A stretch of DNA of 7,653 nt from an uncultured Lachnospiraceae bacterium (GTDB lineage Bacteria; Bacillota; Clostridia; Lachnospirales; Lachnospiraceae): contig CAJTYN010000148.1 in the NCBI GenBank assembly GCA_910584115.1, positions 1-7,653 on the forward strand, given 5' to 3'. Position numbers and translations under genes: made by a program. Under the pieces are notes generated by a model. That model saw only the letters and a program-made list of their open reading frames with translations, did not search any database and had not been told where the DNA came from. Positions within the stretch are counted from its first letter, which is position 1. Each line of letters opens with the position of its first letter. Positions 1 through 5,606 of the stretch are shown piece by piece.

Positions 1-578
1 CTATCCTGGCTGATGACCTGCAGATGTTCATACGCGCTCTCAATATATGGATCCTTCTGTGCCAACATATCAAACTCCTCCTTCCGTTCGGCATTGATGA
101 ACCTCGCCCATAATTCAACGTCACTGCAGTCTTCTTTAAGCTCTTCTGGGAGTTTTGGCAGCTCGATGACATGGAACTCCATCTTATCCGTATAGATGAA
201 ATGACGTGTATCCTCCATTATATGAAAACAGGAATAGAATCCTGTCTCTTCACAGAAGAGATCAAAATCCAGGATACTGATGCTCACACATTTTTTGAAC
301 ACATCGTAATCCTGGCCGGATAGGATCTGGTCCACATACATCTTTGACAGATAGAACAGTGCCCGTTCGGTCCATACTCTCAGTTCTGTCAACTGGATCT
401 CTATGTCCGCCTCTGTGTCATCATTCATCAAGAGCCGGACATCCAGGATGCCCAGTTTATCATCCTCATGCTCTTTGCGCAGATCTGTATTGAGGAGGCG
501 CGTCTCCCTGATATCCTCGGGCCGGATCTTCAATACTGCGGACAGAAAACCTATACGCGCCCGTTCATCTGTCCTGAT
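1..578 (-). pseudogene. Rpn-family recombination-promoting nuclease/putative transposase, 5'-truncated, continues past left edge
   Basis: The minus-strand frame with codons at 564-566, 561-563 and so on translates without interruption to the left edge and gives a typical Rpn-family (PD-(D/E)XK nuclease, formerly transposase_31) protein body. It includes GFLSAVLKI, DDKLGILDVR, ADIEIQL, FYLSKMY and, near the edge, AYEHLQVISQD, which in this family lies just before the C-terminal helices. The D of GILDV and the ExQ of DIEIQ fit the D...ExQ active-site arrangement. Upstream, an in-frame stop (TGA at 579-581) comes before any ATG, and the roughly 30 N-terminal residues that normally precede the GFLSAVL helix are not recognisable in any frame. 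The gene is therefore probably decayed or was cut at its 5' end. A rare internal start (for example TTG in AVLKI) cannot be excluded but has no visible ribosome binding site. Rpn proteins are DNA endonucleases that promote RecA-independent recombination. Family call fairly sure; pseudogene status inferred. Confidence 0.7.
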
Positions 579-735
579 TCATATCTTTATTATATATGGA
601 TCTTCAGAAAATGTATAGCTTAGAGTGTGTCTGAAAACGCATTCCGATCCTATATCAAAGCTCTTTCTTGTCTGTGTGTTCATGCAGCATCTCTTTGATC
701 ATACAAGATACTGAAATACAACTGTATACCACTCG

Positions 736-768
736 TGGTGTAGTGATGGTGTAAAAATGGTGTAAAAC
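736..768 (+). repeat. Three tandem TGGTGTA direct repeats with 11-bp period
   Basis: TGGTGTA occurs at 736-742, 747-753 and 758-764, each followed by four variable bases (GTGA, AAAA, AAAC), so the spacing is exactly one helical turn. The first copy overlaps the right arm of a small inverted repeat, ACCAC-TC-GTGGT (728-739). Same-face repeats of this sort are typical of protein-binding arrays, such as recombinase arm sites or repressor operators. No recombinase gene is in the window, so the function is unknown. Confidence 0.55.
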
Positions 769-800
769 AAAAACAGAACGCCGCAAACCCAATATCTTTT

Positions 801-821
801 AGTTATATCTGTGATATAACT
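801..821. repeat. Perfect 9-bp inverted repeat, AGTTATATC-tgt-GATATAACT
   Basis: The arms 801-809 and 813-821 are exact reverse complements around a 3-base centre. The arms are AT-rich with no T-run after them, so this is not a good terminator. An operator or recombination site for a dimeric protein is more likely. No adjacent gene has its promoter here. Confidence 0.55.
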
Positions 822-883
822 GGTAAACTTATTACGTATATCAGATCACCCCTTACGACCTGGAGGGAACACCCTTTTAACGA

Positions 884-923
884 AAAAAGGATGCAAGAGC
901 TTTTTTGGCCCTGCATCCTTTTT
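884..923 (-). terminator. Rho-independent terminator of the GH25 lysozyme gene
   Basis: A perfect 12-bp stem pairs 884-895 with 912-923 around a 16-base loop. Read on the minus strand, AAAAAGGATGCA is followed by the loop, then TGCATCC and a run of six T, starting only 7 bases after the lysozyme stop codon (931-933). The A-tract on the other arm gives T's on the plus strand too, so it may work in both directions. Confidence 0.85.
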
Positions 924-930
924 CATTCTC

Positions 931-2361
931 TTATCTCACATACTGGCCTTTCGCGTTGAAACGGTAGGTCCTCCCGTCGATCGTCCGGGTCGTATTGCGC
1001 AGCATCGCACCGGAGCTGTCAAAATAGTACCATTTATTGAGATACTGAAGCCATCCAGTCTTCATCGCGCCGTTTGTCTTCAGATAATATCGGATCCCCT
1101 TCCAATTGAGCCAGCCGGTCTTCATCTGCCCGTTGGCTTTCAGGAAATACCAGTCATTTTTCCAGTGGACCCATTCCTTCTGGGCCATCGCGCCGGAAGC
1201 TTTGAAATAATACCAGACATTGTTCAGCTTCTTCCATTCCGTCTGCATGACGCCGGAGCTGTTCAGATAATACCGCTTTCCTTTCACAGTCAGCCAGCCT
1301 GTCTTCGCTTTCCCGTTTTTCCCCAGATAATACCAGATCTTCCCTTTGGCCTGCCACCGATCCTTGGCCATGACGCCCTTTGCATCAAAATAATAGCGGG
1401 CGCCGTTGATGTTCTTCCAGCCGGTCTTCATCACGCCGTTCGCATTAAAATAGTAACTCTTCCCGCCGATCGTCTTGAAACCGACTGCACGGTATCCGGC
1501 GCTGTCGAAATAATATTTTTTTCCGTTGATCGTCTTGAACTTATCTGTCACATATTTGCCTGTACTGAGCCTGTAGCGGTAGCCTTTGGTGGACTTTACC
1601 CAGCCCGCTTTTACCGCAGGCTTGCTGCCATAACGCTTAAACGCGAAATCCAAGTCGACCGCGCCTCCGATCCCCTCGACGCGTCCCCGGTCCGTCACCT
1701 GCCAGATATCCCTGGAGATGCCCGGCGTCTGATAGGCGGTCCACTCCGCGATCCAGGCGTCCACGCCCTGCAGGCCCGCCATGTTGAGATATTGCTTGAC
1801 CCAGTATGTATTGCAGTAGACCATAGGCTGGTAACCGGCCGCCCGGATTTCATCGGCGAAAGCCTGCACGATCTTCGTGCGCCTGGCGGTGGTCAGGCTC
1901 AGCTGACTCTCATCCTCTATGTCGATCACCACCGGATATGTGATCTTATAACCTTTGATGGCGTTGAGGGTCGTCTTCGCGTCCTTCTTCGCCTGGGTCA
2001 CCGTCTTCGCCTCGCTGTAAAAATACACCCCCACCGGGATCCCCACACGGTTCGCCCCCTGCAGGTTCCGTTCATACCATTTGTCCATTCCGCTGCCGTG
2101 GGCCACGCGGATAAAGGCAAACTCGATCTGGCCGTTTGCCGCCACCCTGTCCCAGTTGATCAGGCTCTGCCATTCGGACACATCCATCCCTTTTGCCACG
2201 ACACCCGGCACCACTTTTCCCGCGCTGTTGTAATATTTATCCCCCTTTTTCTCCCATGCCTTCACGGCGGCCTGGACCGGCTGTGCCAAAGATAAGATCC
2301 CTGCAAGAGACAGGAACGCGGCCAGACAGACGACCGTTATCTTTTTGTAAGATCTTTTCAT
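931..2361 (-). CDS. Secreted GH25 lysozyme (muramidase) with C-terminal cell-wall-binding repeats
   Basis: This is a 476-residue exported muramidase predicted to cut the MurNAc-GlcNAc bond of peptidoglycan. Residues 1-31 are a signal peptide (MKRSYKK, hydrophobic core, cleavage after VQA). Residues about 36-52 look like a degenerate half wall-binding repeat. The GH25 domain spans about 56-245: D60 in GMDVSEWQ, the D147-x-E149 pair in VVIDIEDE, and D236/D238 in VDLDFAF match the acidic active-site cluster. From about 254 to the end are 11 aromatic-rich repeats of the choline/glucan-binding type. I chose ATG 2361 because GGGGAGGG sits 6 bases upstream and the signal peptide then starts normally. 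An in-frame ATG at 2394 would add 11 residues, but its purine run touches the ATG. The gene is monocistronic, with its own promoter (2454-2482) and terminator. A role in wall turnover, or as a bacteriocin-like or phage-derived lysin, is possible. Confidence 0.92.
   Translation of the reverse strand: MKRSYKKITVVCLAAFLSLAGILSLAQPVQAAVKAWEKKGDKYYNSAGKVVPGVVAKGMDVSEWQSLINWDRVAANGQIEFAFIRVAHGSGMDKWYERNLQGANRVGIPVGVYFYSEAKTVTQAKKDAKTTLNAIKGYKITYPVVIDIEDESQLSLTTARRTKIVQAFADEIRAAGYQPMVYCNTYWVKQYLNMAGLQGVDAWIAEWTAYQTPGISRDIWQVTDRGRVEGIGGAVDLDFAFKRYGSKPAVKAGWVKSTKGYRYRLSTGKYVTDKFKTINGKKYYFDSAGYRAVGFKTIGGKSYYFNANGVMKTGWKNINGARYYFDAKGVMAKDRWQAKGKIWYYLGKNGKAKTGWLTVKGKRYYLNSSGVMQTEWKKLNNVWYYFKASGAMAQKEWVHWKNDWYFLKANGQMKTGWLNWKGIRYYLKTNGAMKTGWLQYLNKWYYFDSSGAMLRNTTRTIDGRTYRFNAKGQYVR
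934..1602 (-). repeat. Array of about 11 cell-wall-binding repeats within the lysozyme
   Basis: Residues about 254-476 consist of units of about 20 residues with the pattern W/F-x-x-x-x-G-x-x-YY-F/L-x-x-x-G-x-M-x-T-G. The clearest units contain NGKKYYFDSAG, GGKSYYFNANGVMKTG, NGARYYFDAKGVM and KGKRYYLNSSGVM. The first (GYRYRLSTG) and last (GRTYRFNAKGQYVR) are divergent. Such solenoids bind choline on teichoic acids in pneumococci and glucans in streptococci. In Clostridia the ligand is usually unknown. Many units are rich in K and R, which would suit an anionic wall polymer. Confidence 0.85.
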
Positions 2362-2367
2362 TCTTAA

Positions 2368-2375
2368 CCCTCCCC
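2368..2375 (-). promoter_or_regulatory. Ribosome binding site deciding the lysozyme start
   Basis: GGGGAGGG on the minus strand ends 6 bases before ATG 2361. The upstream in-frame ATG at 2394 has GGGGAG directly against it with no spacer, so initiation at 2361 is favoured. Confidence 0.7.
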
Positions 2376-2453
2376 TTGTTCTGTTTTTGTTCATCTCCCC
2401 TACATAATTATTTAATATATCACCTAAAATATTAATTTTATGTTACGATAGAT

Positions 2454-2482
2454 ATTATACTAAGAATGGGCACGAAAATCAA
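2454..2482 (-). promoter_or_regulatory. Sigma-A promoter for the GH25 lysozyme
   Basis: On the minus strand TTGATT (2482-2477) and TATAAT (2459-2454) are separated by exactly 17 bases. Transcription should start near 2447, giving an AT-rich leader of about 86 bases before ATG 2361. Confidence 0.7.
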
Positions 2483-2491
2483 TATCTAATT

Positions 2492-2520
2492 TTGACCATT
2501 TCCACCAACTGTGTTATAAT
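2492..2520 (+). promoter_or_regulatory. Strong sigma-A promoter (extended -10) for wecE
   Basis: TTGACC (2492-2497), a 17-base spacer and consensus TATAAT (2515-2520), preceded by the extended -10 TG at 2512-2513. The start of transcription would be about 2526-2528, at the wecE ATG itself. The -35 hexamer also contains the in-frame TTG that gene finders may call as the start codon. Confidence 0.8.
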
Positions 2521-2527
2521 GAACAGC

Positions 2528-3655
2528 ATGATCGATTTTAATATACCCCCGTATACGGGGACTGAAGACAGATACATACAGGAAGCACTCAAGAACCGCA
2601 AACTCTGCGGCGACGGTCCTTTTACAAAACGGTGCAGCCGCTGGATGGAAGAAGCGCTCTCGGTCCGCCACGCGTTCCTGACCACCTCCTGCACCCATGC
2701 CTTGGAGATGGCGGCCGTGCTCACCGGGATCGGCGAGGGAGACGAGGTGATCATGCCCTCTTATACGTTCGTCTCCACGGCCAACGCGTTCGTGCAGCGA
2801 GGGGCGCGCATCGTATTTACAGATATCCGCCCGGACACGATGAACCTGGACGAACGGCTGCTCGAGGACGCCATAACTCCGCGTACCAGGGTGATCGTGC
2901 CCGTCCATTACGCCGGTGTGGCCTGCGATATGGACGCGATCTTAAGTCTCGCCCGCAGGCACGGCCTCCAGGTGGTGGAGGACGCCGCCCAGGGACTCAC
3001 GGCTCATTACAAAGGCCGGGCACTGGGTACGATCGGAGATTACGGATGCTTGAGCTTCCATGAGACGAAGAACCTGACGATGGGCGAAGGCAGCGCCCTG
3101 CTCTTTCAGCAGGAGGAAGCCCTGGAACGAGCGGAGATCGTGCGCGAAAAAGGGACTGACCGGAGCAAGTTCTTCCGGGGCCAGATCGATAAATACACCT
3201 GGGTGGACTACGGTTCTTCCTACCTGCCCAGCGAACTGAACGCCGCCTATCTGTGGGGCCAGTTCATGGAATGTGCGAAGATCCAGCAGGACCGAAAAGC
3301 CACCTGGGACCATTACCATCAGGCTTTCGAGGCTCTGGAACGCTCTGGCTGCATCACCCGCCCTGTGATCCCCGCTTACGCCGATCACAACGCCCATATG
3401 TACTATATCAAGGTGGCCGACCTGGCGACGCGCACCCGTTTCCTCTCTTATCTAAAGGATCAGGGCGTCATGGCTGTCTTCCACTATGTCCCGCTGCACA
3501 GCTCCGCCGCCGGACAGAGATTCGGGCGTTTTTTTGGAGAGGACAGATACACGACACGGGAGAGCGAACGACTGGTACGCCTGCCTCTGTACTACGGGAT
3601 CGGACAGGAGAACAGGGAAAAGGTCGTAGAAGCCGTATACAGTTTTTTCACCTGA
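2528..3655 (+). CDS. wecE: dTDP-4-amino-4,6-dideoxygalactose transaminase (DegT/DnrJ/EryC1 family)
   Basis: A 375-residue PLP aminotransferase that resembles E. coli WecE/RffA (376 residues) along its whole length. WecE converts dTDP-4-keto-6-deoxyglucose plus glutamate to dTDP-Fuc4N in the cytoplasm. Landmarks are MIDFNIPP at the N-terminus, KLCGDGPFTKRC (25-36), VIMPSYTFVSTANAF (74-88), VPVHYAG (124-130), VEDAAQG (150-156) and FHETKN (177-182), with K181 as the PLP-binding lysine, as in WecE. FFRGQ..KYTW, AVFHY.PLH and GEDRYTT.ESERL are also present. ATG 2528 is chosen because its protein aligns with WecE from residue 1. The longer frames from TTG 2492 or ATG 2519 begin inside the promoter hexamers. 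No ribosome binding site precedes 2528, so the message appears leaderless. In Gram-positives the product would feed a wall polysaccharide or lipid-linked glycan rather than enterobacterial common antigen. Substrate inferred from similarity. Confidence 0.93.
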   Translation: MIDFNIPPYTGTEDRYIQEALKNRKLCGDGPFTKRCSRWMEEALSVRHAFLTTSCTHALEMAAVLTGIGEGDEVIMPSYTFVSTANAFVQRGARIVFTDIRPDTMNLDERLLEDAITPRTRVIVPVHYAGVACDMDAILSLARRHGLQVVEDAAQGLTAHYKGRALGTIGDYGCLSFHETKNLTMGEGSALLFQQEEALERAEIVREKGTDRSKFFRGQIDKYTWVDYGSSYLPSELNAAYLWGQFMECAKIQQDRKATWDHYHQAFEALERSGCITRPVIPAYADHNAHMYYIKVADLATRTRFLSYLKDQGVMAVFHYVPLHSSAAGQRFGRFFGEDRYTTRESERLVRLPLYYGIGQENREKVVEAVYSFFT

Positions 3656-3662
3656 ATATGAT

Positions 3663-4004
3663 CTAACCTAATGTGTAGATGAGCACCCCGCAGATGATGA
3701 GCGCATTCCCGATGAGCTTCCTGCGGGTGATCTTCTCTCCCAGGATCAGACAGGAGAGGATCATCACAAACACATAGGCCACCGAATCCATCACGGATCC
3801 GTATTTCATATCGATCTTCGTAAAACACCATGTATTTAGAAAGAGGATCCCGAAATAGATCCCATAAGCCGTGATCACCCGCCAATTGAGATAATCGCCA
3901 AAAGGCCGGTCATACGTCCTGTCTGCGCTCTGTTTTAACAGGATCTGCGAAGCCGCCGCAAAAAAAGTCCCGGCCAGCATGATCAGAAGATAGACTTTAT
4001 TCAT
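3663..4004 (-). CDS. Small four-helix EamA/SMR-type transporter subunit (ArnE/ArnF-like), second of a pair
   Basis: 113 residues, the size of an SMR protein, with four hydrophobic segments at about 4-22, 42-60, 68-87 and 95-112. AAASQILLKQSA in helix 1 and LILGEKITRRKLIGNALIICGVLIY at the end are typical of the EamA/SMR half-transporters that include ArnE and ArnF, which move lipid-linked L-Ara4N across the inner membrane. ATG 4004 is used because it starts directly before helix 1 and overlaps the previous gene by 8 bases (ATGAATAA). An ATG at 4028 would add a Trp-rich stub read from the coding region of the upstream gene. It is the last gene of the operon and ends 7 bases from the convergent wecE stop. 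It probably works as a heterodimer with its partner as a lipid-sugar flippase; a drug or metabolite exporter is the alternative. Confidence 0.8.
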   Translation of the reverse strand: MNKVYLLIMLAGTFFAAASQILLKQSADRTYDRPFGDYLNWRVITAYGIYFGILFLNTWCFTKIDMKYGSVMDSVAYVFVMILSCLILGEKITRRKLIGNALIICGVLIYTLG

Positions 4005-4377
4005 AAGACACCACCACCACTCCCACAAACACGAACAAGAGTCCGATCATATTCATGACCGTCAGATGTTCCCCAAATATCACCACCGCCCAGAGCTGCC
4101 CCCAGATCAGATAGACGGATTTGTTGGCATAGGCCACGCTCAGTTCAAATTTTTTGATCACCTGCTGCCAGGCCAGCGCGTAGATGCCGCAGTTGAGCAG
4201 CATGAGGAAGGCGAACACATACAGCCACATGGAAGAAAGCCCGTGTTCATTCAGCTGTACAGAAGCCGCTTTCGAAAACACTGTCGTAAAAGAAAACAGC
4301 AGTATATTCAGATGCAGTTTTATGAAATCCAGGGGCCTGGCCTTCCCCCGCCTCTTTGTCAGATCTGTCGTATTCAC
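3997..4377 (-). CDS. Small four-helix EamA/SMR-type transporter subunit (ArnE/ArnF-like), first of a pair
   Basis: 126 residues with a basic N-terminal tail (about 1-20, TKRRGKARP) and four predicted membrane helices at about 21-40, 49-70, 80-102 and 106-124. Helix 3-4 motifs (LSVAYANKSVYLIWGQLWAVVIFGE and the small/valine-rich last helix) fit EamA/SMR half-transporters. The start is GTG 4377, overlapping the ATP-grasp stop by 4 bases (GTGA), with AAGGGGAG just upstream. The frame stays open far upstream of 4377, but there it only shadows the ATP-grasp gene. Two adjacent, different four-helix genes are the usual arrangement for ArnE/ArnF and for heterodimeric SMR pumps. Given the polyprenyl-phosphate glycosyltransferase in the same operon, flipping of undecaprenyl-phosphate-sugar is the best guess. 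Confidence 0.8.
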   Translation of the reverse strand: MNTTDLTKRRGKARPLDFIKLHLNILLFSFTTVFSKAASVQLNEHGLSSMWLYVFAFLMLLNCGIYALAWQQVIKKFELSVAYANKSVYLIWGQLWAVVIFGEHLTVMNMIGLLFVFVGVVVVSYE

Positions 4378-5606
4378 TCTTCTCCCCTTTCCGGATCTAG
4401 TCGCCGCAGATCCTTCTCCCCGATCCATATGCAGGATCTTACCCTGTCGTAGATCTTCTGAAAATCTTCTTCTGTATCCGCCCGGGCGATCACATGACCG
4501 ATCCGGTCCGTGCCGTTTTTCATGGCCTCCACCCGATGGCCCGGGGGAAAGTCGATGACGATCTCTGCTCCCTGCCGCCGCAGGGCACAGAGCTTCTCCT
4601 CCTGGATCTTCGTGAGCACCCCGTCCACCGGACTCATCAGCAGGCGTCCCATGCAGGGGACCCTCTCGCCGGATCCCTGGAAGGACACCTCCTCGCCCAG
4701 GGCGTTTTGGATCATCTTTTCGTAAAAAGAAAACCCGTAATGTATGGAGATCAGCTCTGGGATACAGGTGGCTCCCGTGCGCCCTCCGATCTCCAAGATA
4801 TAGACTCTTTCCCCATCCACCAGCACGTCTGCGTTGACCGGACACTCATCCAGTCCCGTGGCCTCCACGGCAAGCTGCATCTGCCTTTGGATCTCCCGGG
4901 AGATCTTCGCGGATCCATCCGCAGGGATGTACGGAAAACGGTGGCCTGCCGGTACGGTGGCCTGCGGCCCGACGAACAGATATTTCTCATGAGGGGCCAA
5001 AAAGGCGAGACGTCCACCCTTCACAAAGCCGTCCACCCCGATCTCCTCCGCCCGGATGTACTCCTCCGCCAGCACATAGCCTTTCTGCGACACGGCCATG
5101 GCTTCCGAAAAGGCCGCGCCCAGACGGTCTTTTTCCCGGACGATCACTACGCCCCTGCTGCCGGAGCTGTCCACCGCTTTGACCACCAGCGGATAGCCCA
5201 GACGATCGGCCGCCCGCTCTGCCTCTCTTAGAGACGTGACCTTCTCATATCGGGGCGAAGATACCCCCTTTTTCGCAAAGGCCTGTTTCATCAGCAGCTT
5301 GTCCGTGACGCACCGGGCCGCCGCATACGAAGGGCCATGCAGCCCCATCTTTTGACATACATATCCGATAGCGCGCACGGCCACATCCGTGCCGGAGGTG
5401 CAGATCCCGCTGATCCTCTCCCGGCGGGCCGCTTCCAGCACTTTTTCCCCATCGCGGGTATCGGCCAGACAGACCTGGTCGGCCAGGGCAAAGCCCGGGT
5501 AGTCCCCCGGGCGGCTGACCACGATCGTAAAAAGTCCCATCTCTTTCGCCTGCCGGATCAGCGGGACCTGGTAGATGCCCGCGCCTAAGATCATCAGTCT
5601 CTTCAT
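4374..5606 (-). CDS. ATP-grasp ligase (carboxylate-amine/thiol ligase superfamily)
   Basis: 410 residues with a PurK/CarB-like ATP-grasp layout. The N-terminal preATP-grasp domain (1-about 100) starts MKRLMILGAGIYQVPLI. The ATP-binding part has VVKAVD with K143, a flexible loop SSGSRG (147-152) and the EEYI hinge (181-184). The metal-binding end has NAD (258-260) and E272 in LEIGGRTGAT with R276. A C-terminal cap (about 310-410) follows. These enzymes activate a carboxylate as acyl phosphate and join it to an amine. I cannot tell the substrates. In this operon, an amino acid coupled to an amino sugar or lipid-linked precursor is plausible. The start is the ATG at 5606 (GGGAGG 4 bases upstream, TGATG junction with the glycosyltransferase). 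ATG 5609, one codon earlier, is possible but nearly touches the ribosome binding site. Its stop overlaps the next start (GTGA). Confidence 0.88.
   Translation of the reverse strand: MKRLMILGAGIYQVPLIRQAKEMGLFTIVVSRPGDYPGFALADQVCLADTRDGEKVLEAARRERISGICTSGTDVAVRAIGYVCQKMGLHGPSYAAARCVTDKLLMKQAFAKKGVSSPRYEKVTSLREAERAADRLGYPLVVKAVDSSGSRGVVIVREKDRLGAAFSEAMAVSQKGYVLAEEYIRAEEIGVDGFVKGGRLAFLAPHEKYLFVGPQATVPAGHRFPYIPADGSAKISREIQRQMQLAVEATGLDECPVNADVLVDGERVYILEIGGRTGATCIPELISIHYGFSFYEKMIQNALGEEVSFQGSGERVPCMGRLLMSPVDGVLTKIQEEKLCALRRQGAEIVIDFPPGHRVEAMKNGTDRIGHVIARADTEEDFQKIYDRVRSCIWIGEKDLRRLDPERGEE

Larger units (their letters stand above)
579..883. other. Gene-free, AT-richer stretch between Rpn remnant and lysozyme terminator
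   Basis: I see no gene here. The minus strand is open from about 845 down to a TGA at 655-657, but the only ATG lies near the end and would give 15 residues with no family resemblance. The stretch holds the triple TGGTGTA repeat, a 9-bp palindrome, a short ACCAC/GTGGT inverted repeat (728-739) and the motif GAGTGTGTCTGAAAAC (623-638). That last motif resembles ends of some insertion sequences, but no partner end or transposase is present. It is best read as old mobile-element debris. Confidence 0.5.

Noticed and set aside
403..618. Plus-strand frames at the left end (13-195 and 403-618)
   Set aside because: They are Ser/Arg-rich shadows of the minus-strand Rpn body, which has clear family motifs.
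655..845. Minus-strand open stretch of about 60 codons ending at TGA 655-657
   Set aside because: The only ATG leaves 15 residues, there is no good ribosome binding site and no recognisable family. It could be a relic of a longer gene.
1165..2295. Long plus-strand open frame (376 codons) opposite the lysozyme gene
   Set aside because: It is the antisense of a repetitive, codon-biased gene, has no family motifs, and the minus strand clearly encodes signal peptide, GH25 domain and repeats.
2433..2461. Possible second plus-strand promoter (TATACT at 2456-2461) for wecE
   Set aside because: The hexamer 17 bp upstream (TAATTT) is far from a -35 consensus, while the downstream promoter is nearly perfect.
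4377..4845. N-terminal extension of the first transporter frame (about 150 residues)
   Set aside because: The extension is low-complexity R/G-rich sequence in the shadow of the ATP-grasp gene. The GTG at 4377 has a ribosome binding site and a 4-base overlap with the ATP-grasp stop.
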